Origin: Clostridiales bacterium UBA7044
GTDB lineage: Bacteria > Bacillota > Clostridia > Oscillospirales > Oscillospiraceae
DNA: 23,467 bases
NCBI GenBank assembly: GCA_002493965.1
Contig: DLAP01000030.1
Location: 1-23,467 of the forward strand
Direction: 5' to 3'
Each line of letters begins with the position of its first letter. Position 1 is the stretch's first letter. A program made the position numbers and the translations under genes. This document shows positions 1 to 9,600 of the stretch, in pieces. Below the pieces are notes generated by a model that worked only from the letters and a program-made list of their open reading frames with translations, had not been told where the DNA came from and made no database searches.

Positions 1-29
1 TACTACTCTATAATACAAGGAGAGAATCC

Positions 30-800
30 ATGAAGAACAAATTAATGCGTCTGGCATCTGTCATGCTGGTTCTGACCCTGCTGACCACCTGTGGCGTCAG
101 TGGTACATACGCTAAGTACGTTACCACGGCTTCGGCAAGCGATACTGCCAGGGTTGCAAAGTTTGGTGTAACGATTGCTACCAATACGGCTGCGAATACG
201 AGTATGTTCAAAACCAGCTATGCGAGAGACACTACCGATGCCAAGTATGCCGCCATTACAAATTCCGTCCAGACCAACAATACGGAAAATACTACCGACT
301 ATCTTGTTGCCCCTGGTACCAAAAACAGCGGCAGCTCCTACTTCACCATCACAGGCAAGCCGGAAGTGGCGGTGGAGATTTCCTATGGTGTGAGTATTAA
401 TGACGGTAAGGAGCCTGTGATTCCTGCGGGTACATACAGGGATTGGACGAAGGCAGATGACGAAGATGCTGAGATTACCGTTCCCGCGGGCGGATACTAC
501 CCTGTCAAGTTTACGCTGAAACAGGGCGCCACGACGTTGGTGGATAAGGGTACGCTTACACAGCTCAAAAACGCGTTGGCGGCATATACAATTATCTGCG
601 AGCCCGGAACGGATCTTTCTTCCCTGGGCACAGCAGCCTTTGAACTGTCCTGGGAGTGGGCATTTGAAGACAATAACGTCACAAATGTCAATGCGCTTGA
701 CACCCTTCTTGGCCAGAAGGCCGCAGGAGTAGATACTTCAGCAGGGATCGTAACCGATCTCGACTTTGCTCTGACCGTTACCGTCACCCAGATTGACTGA
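30..800 (+). CDS. TasA/camelysin-like fibre subunit with SipW-type signal peptide
   Basis: A 256-residue secreted protein, probably the main subunit of a surface fibre. It starts with a short basic stretch and a hydrophobic segment (about residues 8-24) ending in TYA-KY at 26-30, the pattern SipW-type peptidases cut; by analogy with TasA the mature chain would begin near K29. SDTARVAKFG follows and recurs in the protein at 2900-3457. The core has VAPGT near residue 93, and LSWEWAFE near 205 followed by DTLLG, a motif pair shared with the LPKTG protein downstream. The chain ends in a beta-like stretch finishing QID. The start has AAGGAGAG six bases upstream. It is first in a plus-strand block containing its likely peptidase, and a perfect hairpin follows it. 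Base composition looks less GC-rich than its neighbours. Family call confident; fibre formation inferred from TasA. Confidence 0.85.
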   Translation: MKNKLMRLASVMLVLTLLTTCGVSGTYAKYVTTASASDTARVAKFGVTIATNTAANTSMFKTSYARDTTDAKYAAITNSVQTNNTENTTDYLVAPGTKNSGSSYFTITGKPEVAVEISYGVSINDGKEPVIPAGTYRDWTKADDEDAEITVPAGGYYPVKFTLKQGATTLVDKGTLTQLKNALAAYTIICEPGTDLSSLGTAAFELSWEWAFEDNNVTNVNALDTLLGQKAAGVDTSAGIVTDLDFALTVTVTQID

Positions 801-807
801 TCCTACC

Positions 808-842
808 CCTGAGGAATCAAGCAGGCTGCTTGATTCCTCAGG
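808..842 (+). terminator. Perfect hairpin after the first TasA-like gene (no U-tract)
   Basis: Two 16-base arms pair perfectly around a three-base loop, starting eight bases after the stop codon. The bases that follow are ACACCGGG, so the U-run of an intrinsic terminator is missing. It may instead protect the 3' end of the upstream message or partly attenuate transcription, letting the first subunit be made in excess over the downstream genes. That role is inferred. Confidence 0.5.
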
Positions 843-969
843 ACACCGGGAGAAAGTAAAAAGGGTGGTACCATGACAAAAATGATCTGGTTTCCCAGGC
901 CGGACGCCGATACACCGCTGTGTTCGACCTGGGAATCAGAGTTTGAGAAAAGGCGGTTATCAAAAAAAT
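843..969 (+). other. Non-coding spacer with a possible gene remnant
   Basis: Part of the 486-base gap between the first two genes. An ATG at 873 has a weak GGGTGG upstream and opens a frame of about 30 codons that then runs straight into the repeats, where it gains the CHCEP-type peptide such repeats encode by chance. I recognise no protein in it. A short inverted pair, CCCAGG and CCTGGG, lies within 890-942. It may be a remnant cut by repeat insertion or simply spacer. Confidence 0.3.
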
Positions 970-1103
970 GTCATTGCGAACCAGCCCTCAGGCTGGTGTG
1001 GCAATCCCCCAAGGTTTTAAACTGCTCTCGAACCCCCTCCCCCTGTTGTCATCTAAAGAACCGGGGGATTCTCACGCCAGTGTGCGCACTGGCTCAGAAT
1101 GAC
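970..1103 (+). repeat. Structured MITE-like repeat, family A, copy 1
   Basis: The element is bounded by GTCATT and AATGAC and made of two diverged arms of about 40 bases in inverted orientation, GTCATTGCGAACCAG on the left and the reverse complement of GTCATTCTGAGCCAG on the right. Each arm has an internal hairpin: 980-997 (ACCAGCC, loop CTCA, GGCTGGT) and 1076-1093 (GCCAGTG, loop TGCG, CACTGGC). The near-full-length relative at 2716-2850 has the same order. There is no transposase, so it is a non-autonomous or REP-like element. Confidence 0.85.
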
Positions 1104-1134
1104 AGCTCTTACGAGGGCAGCTCCAGGAAACCTT

Positions 1135-1214
1135 GCCATTGCGAACCAGTGACCGATGTTACTGGTGTGGGGGCGCAGGGAAAGCCTTTGCGGCAATCCC
1201 CCAAGGCTTTGAGG
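1135..1214 (+). repeat. Family A repeat, partial copy 2 (left arm only)
   Basis: Begins CCATTGCGAACCAG and ends CAATCCCCCAAGGCTTT, matching the left arm of copy 1 and lacking the right arm. About 20 extra bases separate the hairpin from the CAATCCCCC segment. The hairpin at 1145-1166 has its own sequence (ACCAGTGAC, loop CGAT, GTTACTGGT) and still pairs, with one G-U. It lies about 30 bases after copy 1, a tandem-like arrangement. Confidence 0.75.
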
Positions 1215-1286
1215 CCGTTTTTTCCCAAACCCTGAGAAAATGAACTGTCAAGAAATCCAGAATTTCCGGAAGGAGGTGCCCGGCCT

Positions 1287-2159
1287 GTGCGCGGCAAATG
1301 GATCGTGTCCCTGACTGCAATATTGACGGTGCTGACCCTGGTTACCAGTGTGCTGGCCTCCGGCGGCCTGTTGTCCGCCCGGGCTTCCGAAGTTCCGGAG
1401 GTGCGGATTACCATGCCGGATTCCCGGCGCGCCTCCGCTCCTGCGCCGGTGACGGTGACGCCTGCCGGAGCGAGAACGAAGACGGCCCGTTCTTCTGACG
1501 GCTGGGTCCATGACGATGAAAAAACCTGGACCCTGGACACGTCGGTGAACATCTTCCGGGTGTCTTACCCTGGAAATGGCGGGGAGCCAACCGTGGTCAG
1601 CGCCTACGGGGACAAGGTGATTGCCCCCGGCACGGCGGAAAGCTACAACTTCTACATAGAAAACAACGGCTCTGCCTCCATGGACTTTCGCCTCACCGCC
1701 GAAGGGACGGCCACCGTCACCCTGGATGGGGAGGAATACACCATTCCCCTTGAGGTAAAGCTCAGCTGCTATGACGGCAGGTACCTGGTGGGAAGCGGCA
1801 CGTCCTGGGAGACGGCGGAAAACCTGGATTCCGTTCTGGATGAGGGGACCGTGGCCCGGAACCATTTTGTGAAATATACGCTGGAGTGGCAGTGGCCCTT
1901 TGAGCAGGCGGATGTGGCCGCAGGGGATGCGTATGACACCTGCCTCGGCAATCTGGCGGCGGAGGGCGGCGAGCTGGAAGCCACCATCCGGCTCAATGTG
2001 GTAACAGAGGAAAATCCCAACCCGGATGCCTCCGGCGGCCTGCCCAAGACCGGCGACAATAGCCACATCGGCCTCTGGACAGCCGTGATGGTCGTCTCCT
2101 TCCTGGGTCTCATCTTCCTGCTAACCTGGAAGGGAAGGGACTTAAAGCGTGAAAATTAA
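1287..2159 (+). CDS. LPKTG wall-anchored TasA-like subunit
   Basis: A 290-residue exported protein with a sortase signal. GTG is the start, ten bases after AGGAGG at 1271-1276, and it gives MRGKWIV before a hydrophobic signal; ARA-S at 31-34 is a plausible ordinary signal peptidase site. The body carries VIAPGT and then YTLEWQWPFE near 197 and DTCLG near 217, matching LSWEWAFE and DTLLG of the first gene, so it is probably a TasA-fold relative. The C-terminus has LPKTG at 252-256, about 25 mostly hydrophobic residues and a charged KGRDLKREN tail. No sortase gene is in the window. Its end overlaps the peptidase gene by 11 bases, suggesting coupled translation. The sorting signal is clear; the role as the fibre's wall attachment point is inferred. 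Confidence 0.85.
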   Translation: MRGKWIVSLTAILTVLTLVTSVLASGGLLSARASEVPEVRITMPDSRRASAPAPVTVTPAGARTKTARSSDGWVHDDEKTWTLDTSVNIFRVSYPGNGGEPTVVSAYGDKVIAPGTAESYNFYIENNGSASMDFRLTAEGTATVTLDGEEYTIPLEVKLSCYDGRYLVGSGTSWETAENLDSVLDEGTVARNHFVKYTLEWQWPFEQADVAAGDAYDTCLGNLAAEGGELEATIRLNVVTEENPNPDASGGLPKTGDNSHIGLWTAVMVVSFLGLIFLLTWKGRDLKREN

Positions 2160-2694
2160 GCGTTGGATTCTCCCTGCCCTGGCGGGGCTGATCCTGGGCC
2201 TTTCTCTCTACCGGTGGAACGCGGAAACCCTCACCGGGAACAAAATGCCCATGCCCTTTGGATATGGAGCCAGCGTGGTCCTGTCTGGCAGCATGGAGCC
2301 AAGCCTAAATGTGGGCGACCTGGTGGTCATCCGGCGGACCGGGCAGGTGCAGCCCGGAGACGTGGTGGTGTACCAGAGCGAGAATCTGCTGGTGATCCAC
2401 CGGGTGATATCGGTGACGGAGGACGCCATCGTCACCCAGGGGGACGCCAACAATGTATCGGACGATCCCATCACCCCGGAGGATGTGAAGGGCGTGATGG
2501 TCCTGGCCATTCCGGGGGTGGGGACAGCGGTGCTTGCCCTGAAAAAGCCGCCGGTGACGCTTGCCCTGCTGCTGGCTGCCCTGCTTCTGAACGAAAGGGC
2601 CTTCCGGAGGGAACGGAAGGAACAGGATCAGGAGCTGGACGACCTGAAAGCGGAGCTGCGGTCCCTGGCGGAGGAAATGAAGAAAGAACAATAG
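2149..2694 (+). CDS. sipW: SipW-type (ER/archaeal-like) signal peptidase I
   Basis: A 181-residue membrane peptidase that should mature the TasA-like subunits beside it. An N-terminal membrane segment (about 7-20) precedes SGSMEP with the catalytic Ser at 48. The residue that is Lys in ordinary bacterial enzymes is His here (VIHRVI, H84), the hallmark of the SipW and ER class, and GDANNVSDD at 98-106 supplies the conserved aspartates. A second hydrophobic segment lies near 132-147, and the last ~30 residues are highly charged and probably a cytoplasmic coiled coil. The start is GTG, overlapping the preceding gene by 11 bases, with AAGGGA about eight bases upstream; the next Met, at residue 33, would lose the membrane segment. 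Confident family assignment. Confidence 0.92.
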   Translation: MKIKRWILPALAGLILGLSLYRWNAETLTGNKMPMPFGYGASVVLSGSMEPSLNVGDLVVIRRTGQVQPGDVVVYQSENLLVIHRVISVTEDAIVTQGDANNVSDDPITPEDVKGVMVLAIPGVGTAVLALKKPPVTLALLLAALLLNERAFRRERKEQDQELDDLKAELRSLAEEMKKEQ

Positions 2695-2715
2695 AAGAGG
2701 CTTTTCAAAAACCCT

Positions 2716-2850
2716 GTCATTGCGAACCAGTCCGCAGACTGGTGTGGTAATCCCCTAAGGATTTAAACTGTTCCCGAAAACCTTCTCTTCTGCTACCATC
2801 TAAAGAACCGGGGGATTCTCACGCCAGTGTGCGCACTGGCTCAGAATGAC
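2716..2850 (+). repeat. Structured MITE-like repeat, family A, copy 3
   Basis: A 135-base copy with GTCATT and AATGAC ends, lying between sipW and the second TasA-like gene. The left hairpin at 2726-2743 is ACCAGTC, loop CGCA, GACTGGT, which differs from copy 1 on both sides of the stem and stays paired. The right hairpin at 2823-2840 equals that of copy 1. The spacer between the arms has diverged more than the arms. Confidence 0.85.
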
Positions 2851-2899
2851 AGCGCTTTCGAGACCAGACAAAAGAAATCAACAAAGGAGGCGAGCGTAT

Positions 2900-3457
2900 A
2901 TGAAGCAAAAAATTGCATTTTGGACGGCGGCGCTGATCCTGTGCCTGACCCTGATCTCCAGCGGCCTGACCTGCGGAATGTACGCCCGCTATACCACCGC
3001 CGGCACCGGTTCGGACCGGGCCCGGGTGGCAAAATTCGGCCAGCTGGCTCTGACCATGCAGCAGACACAGCAAAATGGGAAGCTGCTGCCGGGACAGGCG
3101 GCGGATGTCGTCCTGGACCCCAAAGTGACCATGACGGAAAGCGAGGTTGCCGTGGTGGTCTATGTCTACGTCACCCTGCCGGAGGAAAGCGACTGGCGCT
3201 ATGATCCGGTGAGCAGAAGCTTCACCTGCGGCCCCATCCTCTGGACGGTAGAGGAGGGCTGGGAATATCTGGAAGAAAAAGACAATACCTACACCTTCTA
3301 CCAGATCCTCCCGCCGGGAGAATCCCTGGCAGACGTACCGGTCGTCCAGGGCGGAATCATGCACGTCCCCGGAAACTATGACAACTATTACGGCATGACC
3401 AACGCGGAAATCAACCTGAATATCCGCTTCAAAGCCAAAGCGGCTCAGATCGATTAA
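2900..3457 (+). CDS. Second TasA/camelysin-like subunit with SipW-type signal
   Basis: A 185-residue secreted protein. The start at 2900 has AAAGGAGG nine bases upstream at 2883-2890; an upstream in-frame ATG at 2846 lies inside the repeat and is unlikely. A hydrophobic segment (about 6-25) is followed by MYA-RY at 27-31, then SDRARVAKFG, nearly the same processing region as the first gene's protein. The rest is shorter and beta-rich, with VYVYVTLPEE, a tract of tyrosines and asparagines (GNYDNYYGMTNAE), and the same final QID. The WEW/DTxLG pair of the other two subunits is missing, so this is a distinct class, perhaps a minor or assembly-initiating component like TapA. That comparison is functional analogy, not sequence identity. 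Confidence 0.82.
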   Translation: MKQKIAFWTAALILCLTLISSGLTCGMYARYTTAGTGSDRARVAKFGQLALTMQQTQQNGKLLPGQAADVVLDPKVTMTESEVAVVVYVYVTLPEESDWRYDPVSRSFTCGPILWTVEEGWEYLEEKDNTYTFYQILPPGESLADVPVVQGGIMHVPGNYDNYYGMTNAEINLNIRFKAKAAQID

Positions 3458-3505
3458 AGCCTTCCCCTTTGGGTAAGCGAAGCGCAGCCGCGGGAATGAA
3501 GACAG

Positions 3506-3586
3506 AACCAGTGGCGTGTCAGAGCCGCGACCGGGCGTGCCGCAGCAAGCGGCGGCACGACTTGACGGATGAGGCGCTTTCTGGTT
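3506..3586. repeat. Nested palindrome upstream of the giant adhesin gene
   Basis: The 202-base gap before the adhesin gene holds a nested inverted repeat. AACCAG at 3506-3511 pairs with CTGGTT at 3581-3586, and an inner hairpin at 3536-3559 has eight-base arms (CGTGCCGC and GCGGCACG). It is GC-rich and coding is unlikely. It may be a further dispersed repeat family, or a 5' structure in the adhesin transcript. I see no second copy in the window. Confidence 0.5.
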
Positions 3587-3659
3587 TTCCGAGATAGGAA
3601 TATCGCAATCCATTACACAAAGAAATTTACGAGAACGTCACAGAAAAGGAGGCAGACCC

Positions 3660-6600
3660 ATGCGTAACCAAGCGAAAAATTCTATAGGCAGGCGTCTGTT
3701 TGTCCTGCTGCTGACGGCTGCCATGTTGTTTACTTCTCTGCCTATGACCGCCGTGGCGGCGGATGAGAATACGGTAGAGAATGGGGCCCAGGGCGGGGCC
3801 TCTTCGGTGCGCCTGCTGGTGGACGGCCTGGAGGTCTCCTCTGCCGTGCTGCCTGCGGACAGTCATTTGGAGCTTCGGGTAGATGGCGGCGGGGAAATCA
3901 CCGGCTATGCCTGGCAGATCCTGCTCCAGGAGGATGACCTGTGGGTGGATATCGACCGGGCGGAGGATGCCCAGCTGCAAGTGGGCTGCGGCACCGTCAT
4001 GAGCGCCCTGAATGAAGACGGCGTTGCCTATCTGCGCTGCCGCGTGACCCAGGGCCAGACCAGCTATTACACCGCCAGCCTGGAAATCCAGGTGATCGCG
4101 CCGGAGGAGACGGAGCCGGAGGATGGGGAAGAGGAGCTGGTGGTCCTGTCCGGGGAAGAAGTGTACCAGGCAGAGGCGGAGGAAGAGACGGAGCCCACCA
4201 CAGAGCCCACCGAAGAGACGACGGAACCTACCACGGAGCCGACTACGGAGCCGACCACCGAGCCGACTACGGAGCCTACCACGGAACCCACCACGGAACC
4301 GACTGCCGAGCCAACCACGCAGCCCACTACAGAGCCGGCTGCCGAGCCTGCTACCCAGCCCGCTGAGGATTCTGCCGTTCAGGCGGTGCCGGAAAACGCG
4401 GTCTCTCCGGCGGCCCTGGCTGTCCAGCCTGGCCTGCCGGGGGCAGCCCTGACCATGCTCACATCGCTGCTGACGGAAAAGACAGAAGACACCCCTGCCG
4501 CTGAGGAGCCCCCTGCCACGGAGGAATCTTCCGCTGCGGAGGAACTCCCGGCCGCAGAGGAGCCTCCCGTGGTGGAGACGCCCCCTGCTGACCAAACCCT
4601 TCCCGTGAAAAAAGCCAGAGCCGAAGAAGAGGGCGGCTCCTCCGGCGGTGAGCTGATTACCCATTACATCACCGTGGAGTATGTAAACAAGGAAGGTGTC
4701 ACGGTATACAGCGGCTTTACCGCCCAGGTGAAGGACGGCGCCCCATTCCAGTCTACCGACGTGGTGTTCCCAACCATTCTGGGCTACACCCCGTACCTCC
4801 TGACCGAGGACGGCCTTGTCGACGGAACCGGGGTTACAAATGGTACACCGGGCGCCGTGAAAGCGTATCAGGACGCCCAGGGGAACATTACCTGGGGCAT
4901 CCCGGCCAGCAAACTGACCATCCAGGAAGACAGCGTTCAGGCGGATATCCGCTATCGGGTGGTCTATTTCCCCAACCAGGTCAGCTACACGGTGTCCCAC
5001 TATGTCCAGAGCATGATCGGCGAGGACTATATTCTCTACGGTGTGGAGACCAAGGACGGCTATGTGGGCGAAATGACCGACGCCACCAATTTGGTGGACA
5101 ATTACGGCGAAAATGGACTGCATCTGGGGAAGGGCTATGTTGCCCTGGTGCCTTTTGAGAATGTGAAAATCGCGGCGGACGGAACCACCCAGATCAATAC
5201 CTATTACGACCGGATGTACTACCTGATGCGCTTCAAGCTGGGAGAGGGCGGCCGAGGTGTCAGCCCCATTTACGCCCAGTATGAGGCTCCCATTGTGGTT
5301 CCCAATCCTACCAGAACCGGCTACACCTTTGACGGGTGGGAAGAGCTGGAGATGGTGGAAAGCCCGGCAGGCAGCGGCATCTGGGTCCCGGCCGTTGACG
5401 GGAACGGAAACTTTGTTGTAAAACAGAACGGCCTTACCAATCCGCCGGAGAAGATGCCCAATGAGAACACCGCCTTCCAGGCAAAGTGGAAAGCGGCGGA
5501 AACGACCTATACTGTGGCCTACTGGCTCCAGGAAGCGCCTATGTACCTCAGCGACTTGGAGAGCGGTAAGGATATGCCCTATGCCTTCTGGTGTTCCACC
5601 ACAGTACCGGCCCAGTCCGGAGATGTGATTGTGAAAGCGGACGTGAAGGACCCCGGCGCTATGGGAGCCTTCTTGTCCGGGGCCGCCGAGTCCCTCGCCA
5701 AGCGGTATACGCAGTTTATCCCCAACTCTTCTGACAATCTCAATGGCAAATGCTTGGTTCTTGCCTCTGATAAGCTTCCAACTAATCAGATCAGTGAGGT
5801 GGATAATAAGGATGGCAGTATCGCGCGGAATAGTTCCTTCGATGCCAGCAACCCAAGCAGCGGCATTATGTGGACGTTTGAAAGTGCCGGCGACAGTACC
5901 TACAGGCTGCACCGTGGCGGAAATTACTTGGCGATGGATGGTACCAATGGGAATATGTCCATCACAGATCGTGCAAACGCTACAGACTTTACCATGGAAA
6001 TCTGGGATGGCGGAACGGTATCTTTCAAGTCCGGTGGTAATTATATCAACGCACATGGTAGCCGTGATGTTTTTAAGGGCTACAATGATAACGATTCAGG
6101 CAGTAAATTCCGCCTGTATTCCTATGCGGTAGATTACTATTACTTTGATCACTTCGCCAATAAAATACAAACCGTAACCGTAGCCCCTGACGGCTCTACC
6201 CTGATCAATGTCTACTATAAGCGTAAGGAGTATAACCTCCGCTTCTTCTATGGCAGAGAAAAGGATAATAAAATGTATACATACACTGGCGACACCCCCG
6301 CTTTCGCTCAAAACAAGGCTACAGCCGATGTGGGTGAGCTGTTGGATGTATTACCTGATAATTGGATGGAGTTAACCTCCCAAACACTGAAACCAGGAGA
6401 GCCGAACTCTATTGTGAATTTGAACGGCTTGGGTTATGGCACATATGAGCATAGTAATGGCTATACTTATCACTATCTTACGCTCAAAGCCGTATATGGT
6501 CAGAGAATTACGGATTTGTGGCCAAAAGAATGTCTGGAGCCGGCCAAACGTCCAAATGGTACGGTCATTCCATTCAGTGCCTGGACGGGCGAATATTGGC

Positions 6601-9600
6601 TGAAATATGAGCGGGAGCACTCTAACACCACCATCAAAGGCATGTATGCCATGCTGGATGAAAACCTGCTGTATGACGTTTCTTATGGCCCGGGATATGC
6701 GGATAAGGGTACCGATGATGACTACCTGGACTTTGTTGCCTACTGGCAGTTCCGCGACATAGGACAATTTGTATTCTACATCTGGACAGAAGTGACGGGG
6801 GACTATCAAGGCAACGTTACATCGGATTTGCCCCAGGTAACGGGAACAACCGCCGATACGCAGTCCTTCGGAGCAACCCCAGAGACAGACGCGGATGACA
6901 CACATCCGGTTACGGTATACAGGGATGAACGCAACGGGAAGCTATATAAGCTGGCGAGAATCATTGACACCTTTGATGATTATGGAAATGGACCGCAGAC
7001 GCAGACATATCCCGCTGTGGTGGGTTATGATTTCCAAACGGTTACCTATCAGGGCGTAACAGACTGGATGTCCAGTAAGTATTTTTATAAAAACGGGGAA
7101 AAACCGGGAGAATACACCACCTCCCAGTCGCTGAACTTCATGTACGATGCCCACGAATATAAGCTGGAGCTTCGCAGCGGCGGTAAAATCGTAGACACCC
7201 TCACCGCCCACTTCGGCGACTCTGTCCCAAACCTTCTCAGCGGGACAAAGGCCGATGGGGAAGTATTCGACTACCTGGACGCCGCCTGGATGGAAGCGCA
7301 CTGCTATCCTAATAACCTGCCCAAGGGCGCCTATACCTTCGGCGGCTGGTATAAAAGCTCCACCTTCCAGACACCCATTGAGGCGAACGGAACCTACCCC
7401 AACAAGGACATGATCATCAACGCCAGATGGGTGCCCAAGCAGTTTAACGTCCGCATCTACCAGACCAGCGATAAAAACAAACTGGTCTACAGCAGCGAAA
7501 CCGATGAAATGCGCTGGACGGAGGAGGCGGAGGGAGACCATCAAAAGCTTTCCTACGGAGACAGCCTGCCCAAGGTGGTAGAGCCGGAGGGCCCCAATAA
7601 GCAAATCCTGCAAAACCGCTCCCCCAGAGATGGCGCGTACAATGGCCAGCTGGGCACCGGCGATATCCGGGAAAACTGGGTCTTCCAGTGCTACGCCTAC
7701 ATGAAGGACGGCGTGGAGCACGCCATTGACGTGAACACCTTCACCGTCACCGAGGATGTGGACCTCTACGCCAAGTGGACGGCCACGGATATCGTCAGCT
7801 ACAGGATTCGTTATCTTGCGGCGGATCTTCGGTCGGAGGTCACTACGGTTGATGGCAGGACAACTGTCCAAATCAAGGATCATGACGGGAGGCTTCTTGA
7901 GTTTTCCGGCTCCGGTGAGCTTGTCTATGCCGATGACCCAGACCGCGCCTGGACGCCCACTGCCAAGCTTGACAAGGATGGCAATGCCATTTTGGCAGCC
8001 CCCACCCTGGAGGGCAAACAGAACCGGGGCGCCAACCGTACCTTCATCGCCAAAACCGGCCAGGAGATGTACGAAGCGTATCAGTCCCACTATTACCCCC
8101 TGACGGCAAGCCATACCCTGCTGATGGAGGCGGAGGACACCACGGATGGCTCCGATCCCCTGGTGGAATACATCTTCTACTATGTGGAAATGGAAGAGGT
8201 CCCCTATACGGTGTATTACCTGGACACCAACGGCAATCCCGTCTTCCGGGACGAGCAGGGCAATCCCATCCCTGAGCTTCATCCGAAGAAAGAGACAACG
8301 GGCCTGGCGGTGGTCACGGAGAACTTTAAGCTCAAGGATGGCTATGCCCCGGATGCCTTCCAGAAGAGCCTGACCCTGTCGGCCAACCCGGCGGAAAATG
8401 TGATCACCTTTCTCTATACCATCGGCGATGGCACCACCTTCACCATTTCCCACTATTTCCAGACCCTGGGAAATAACTTTGAGGAAACCTATGGGGACAA
8501 TCGCTACACCTTCTATATGTCCCGCAGCGATACCATTAAGAAGGATGAGAGCATCGATTTCGTCAACCGGGCAGCTACCGGCTACGAATACGCTGGCTAC
8601 ACCATGCAATATGTGGACGCGACAAATAACGGTGAGCCGTATTATGTAGACGCGAATGGCCAGGCGATATCGGGCAGCGATTATTTGATCGACGACCGAA
8701 AAAAGGAGGTTTCGGTGACGCCTGGCTTCCAGGTGTCCGATACCGAGACGGGACCGAGCAGTTACACGGTGAGCATCTCTGACAAGGGAAGCATCGTAGT
8801 CACCAAGGACAATGAAACCTACCGTGCCAATGAGAAGACCTTCTATTATTCCGATGGAGGGAAATACTGGAAGATCCAGGATATGCGCAAAACGGAGGAC
8901 GGAAGCATCCGCCTCCGCCTGGCCCCGATCTCCGTCACCGTGCCCGCAGGAGAATACGGCACCATGATCAAGGTCTACTATGACCTGAAGAAATACCCGT
9001 ATACGGTAAATCACTGGGCAAAGCTGCCCGACGGCAGTGAGGAGCAGATAGGGCAGTCCGTGACGGAGCTGGGCGTATTCCAGTCTCAGGTGGAAGGCCA
9101 CTCTCTGACCAGGCAGCAGCTCATCGAGGCGGGGTATGTGGGCTACCGCATGGATAAGGACGAGAAGCAGATCACCGTTACCCGGAACATCCAGGACGAC
9201 AGCCAGAATCCCACCATCAATGTAATCAACTTCTACTATTATGAAGTGGATATGGTATTCAACTATCAGCCCATGGTGGTGACGAAGCTGAAGGACGATG
9301 GCACCACCTGGGAAACGGTAGCGGAGCTAAACGATCCCAACGGCCATGTGTCGGTGAAATCGGAATCGGTCAAGGCGGTGACAACCACAAATGCCAGCGC
9401 CTCCACAGCCATATGGAAGAGCGAAGCCTACGACTTCAAGGGCTGGTACCTGGACGAAGCATGCACGATTCTCGCAAAAGACGCTGCAGGCGCGTGGACG
9501 GTTTCCGGCACCGGTTACGAAACCATTCAGCCCAAAAAGATCACGCAGATCCAGTATTGGAATGACACAACCAAGCAGGAAGACACCTGGACGCAGGAAG

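Noticed and set aside
9..14. TATAAT just before the first gene
   Set aside because: Transcription from it would begin at or within the ribosome binding site, leaving almost no leader. The true promoter is probably left of the window.
862..872. AGGGTGGTACC resembling the T-box antiterminator motif
   Set aside because: The expected continuation (GCG), stem I and an alternative terminator are absent, and no aminoacylation or amino-acid gene follows.
873..1235. A 120-residue open frame on the plus strand
   Set aside because: Most of it is translated family A repeat (CHCEP-type peptide occurring twice). Only the first ~30 codons could be anything else.
3627..6056. Long antisense open frame (809 codons) opposite the adhesin gene
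   Set aside because: It has no recognisable domain and a low-complexity Gly/Arg/Leu stretch opposite the TEPT repeat. It is a by-product of GC-rich codon use on the plus strand.
6942..9101. Second long antisense open frame (719 codons) opposite the adhesin gene
   Set aside because: No ribosome binding site or known motifs; the plus strand reads as continuous MucBP/InlB-like modules.
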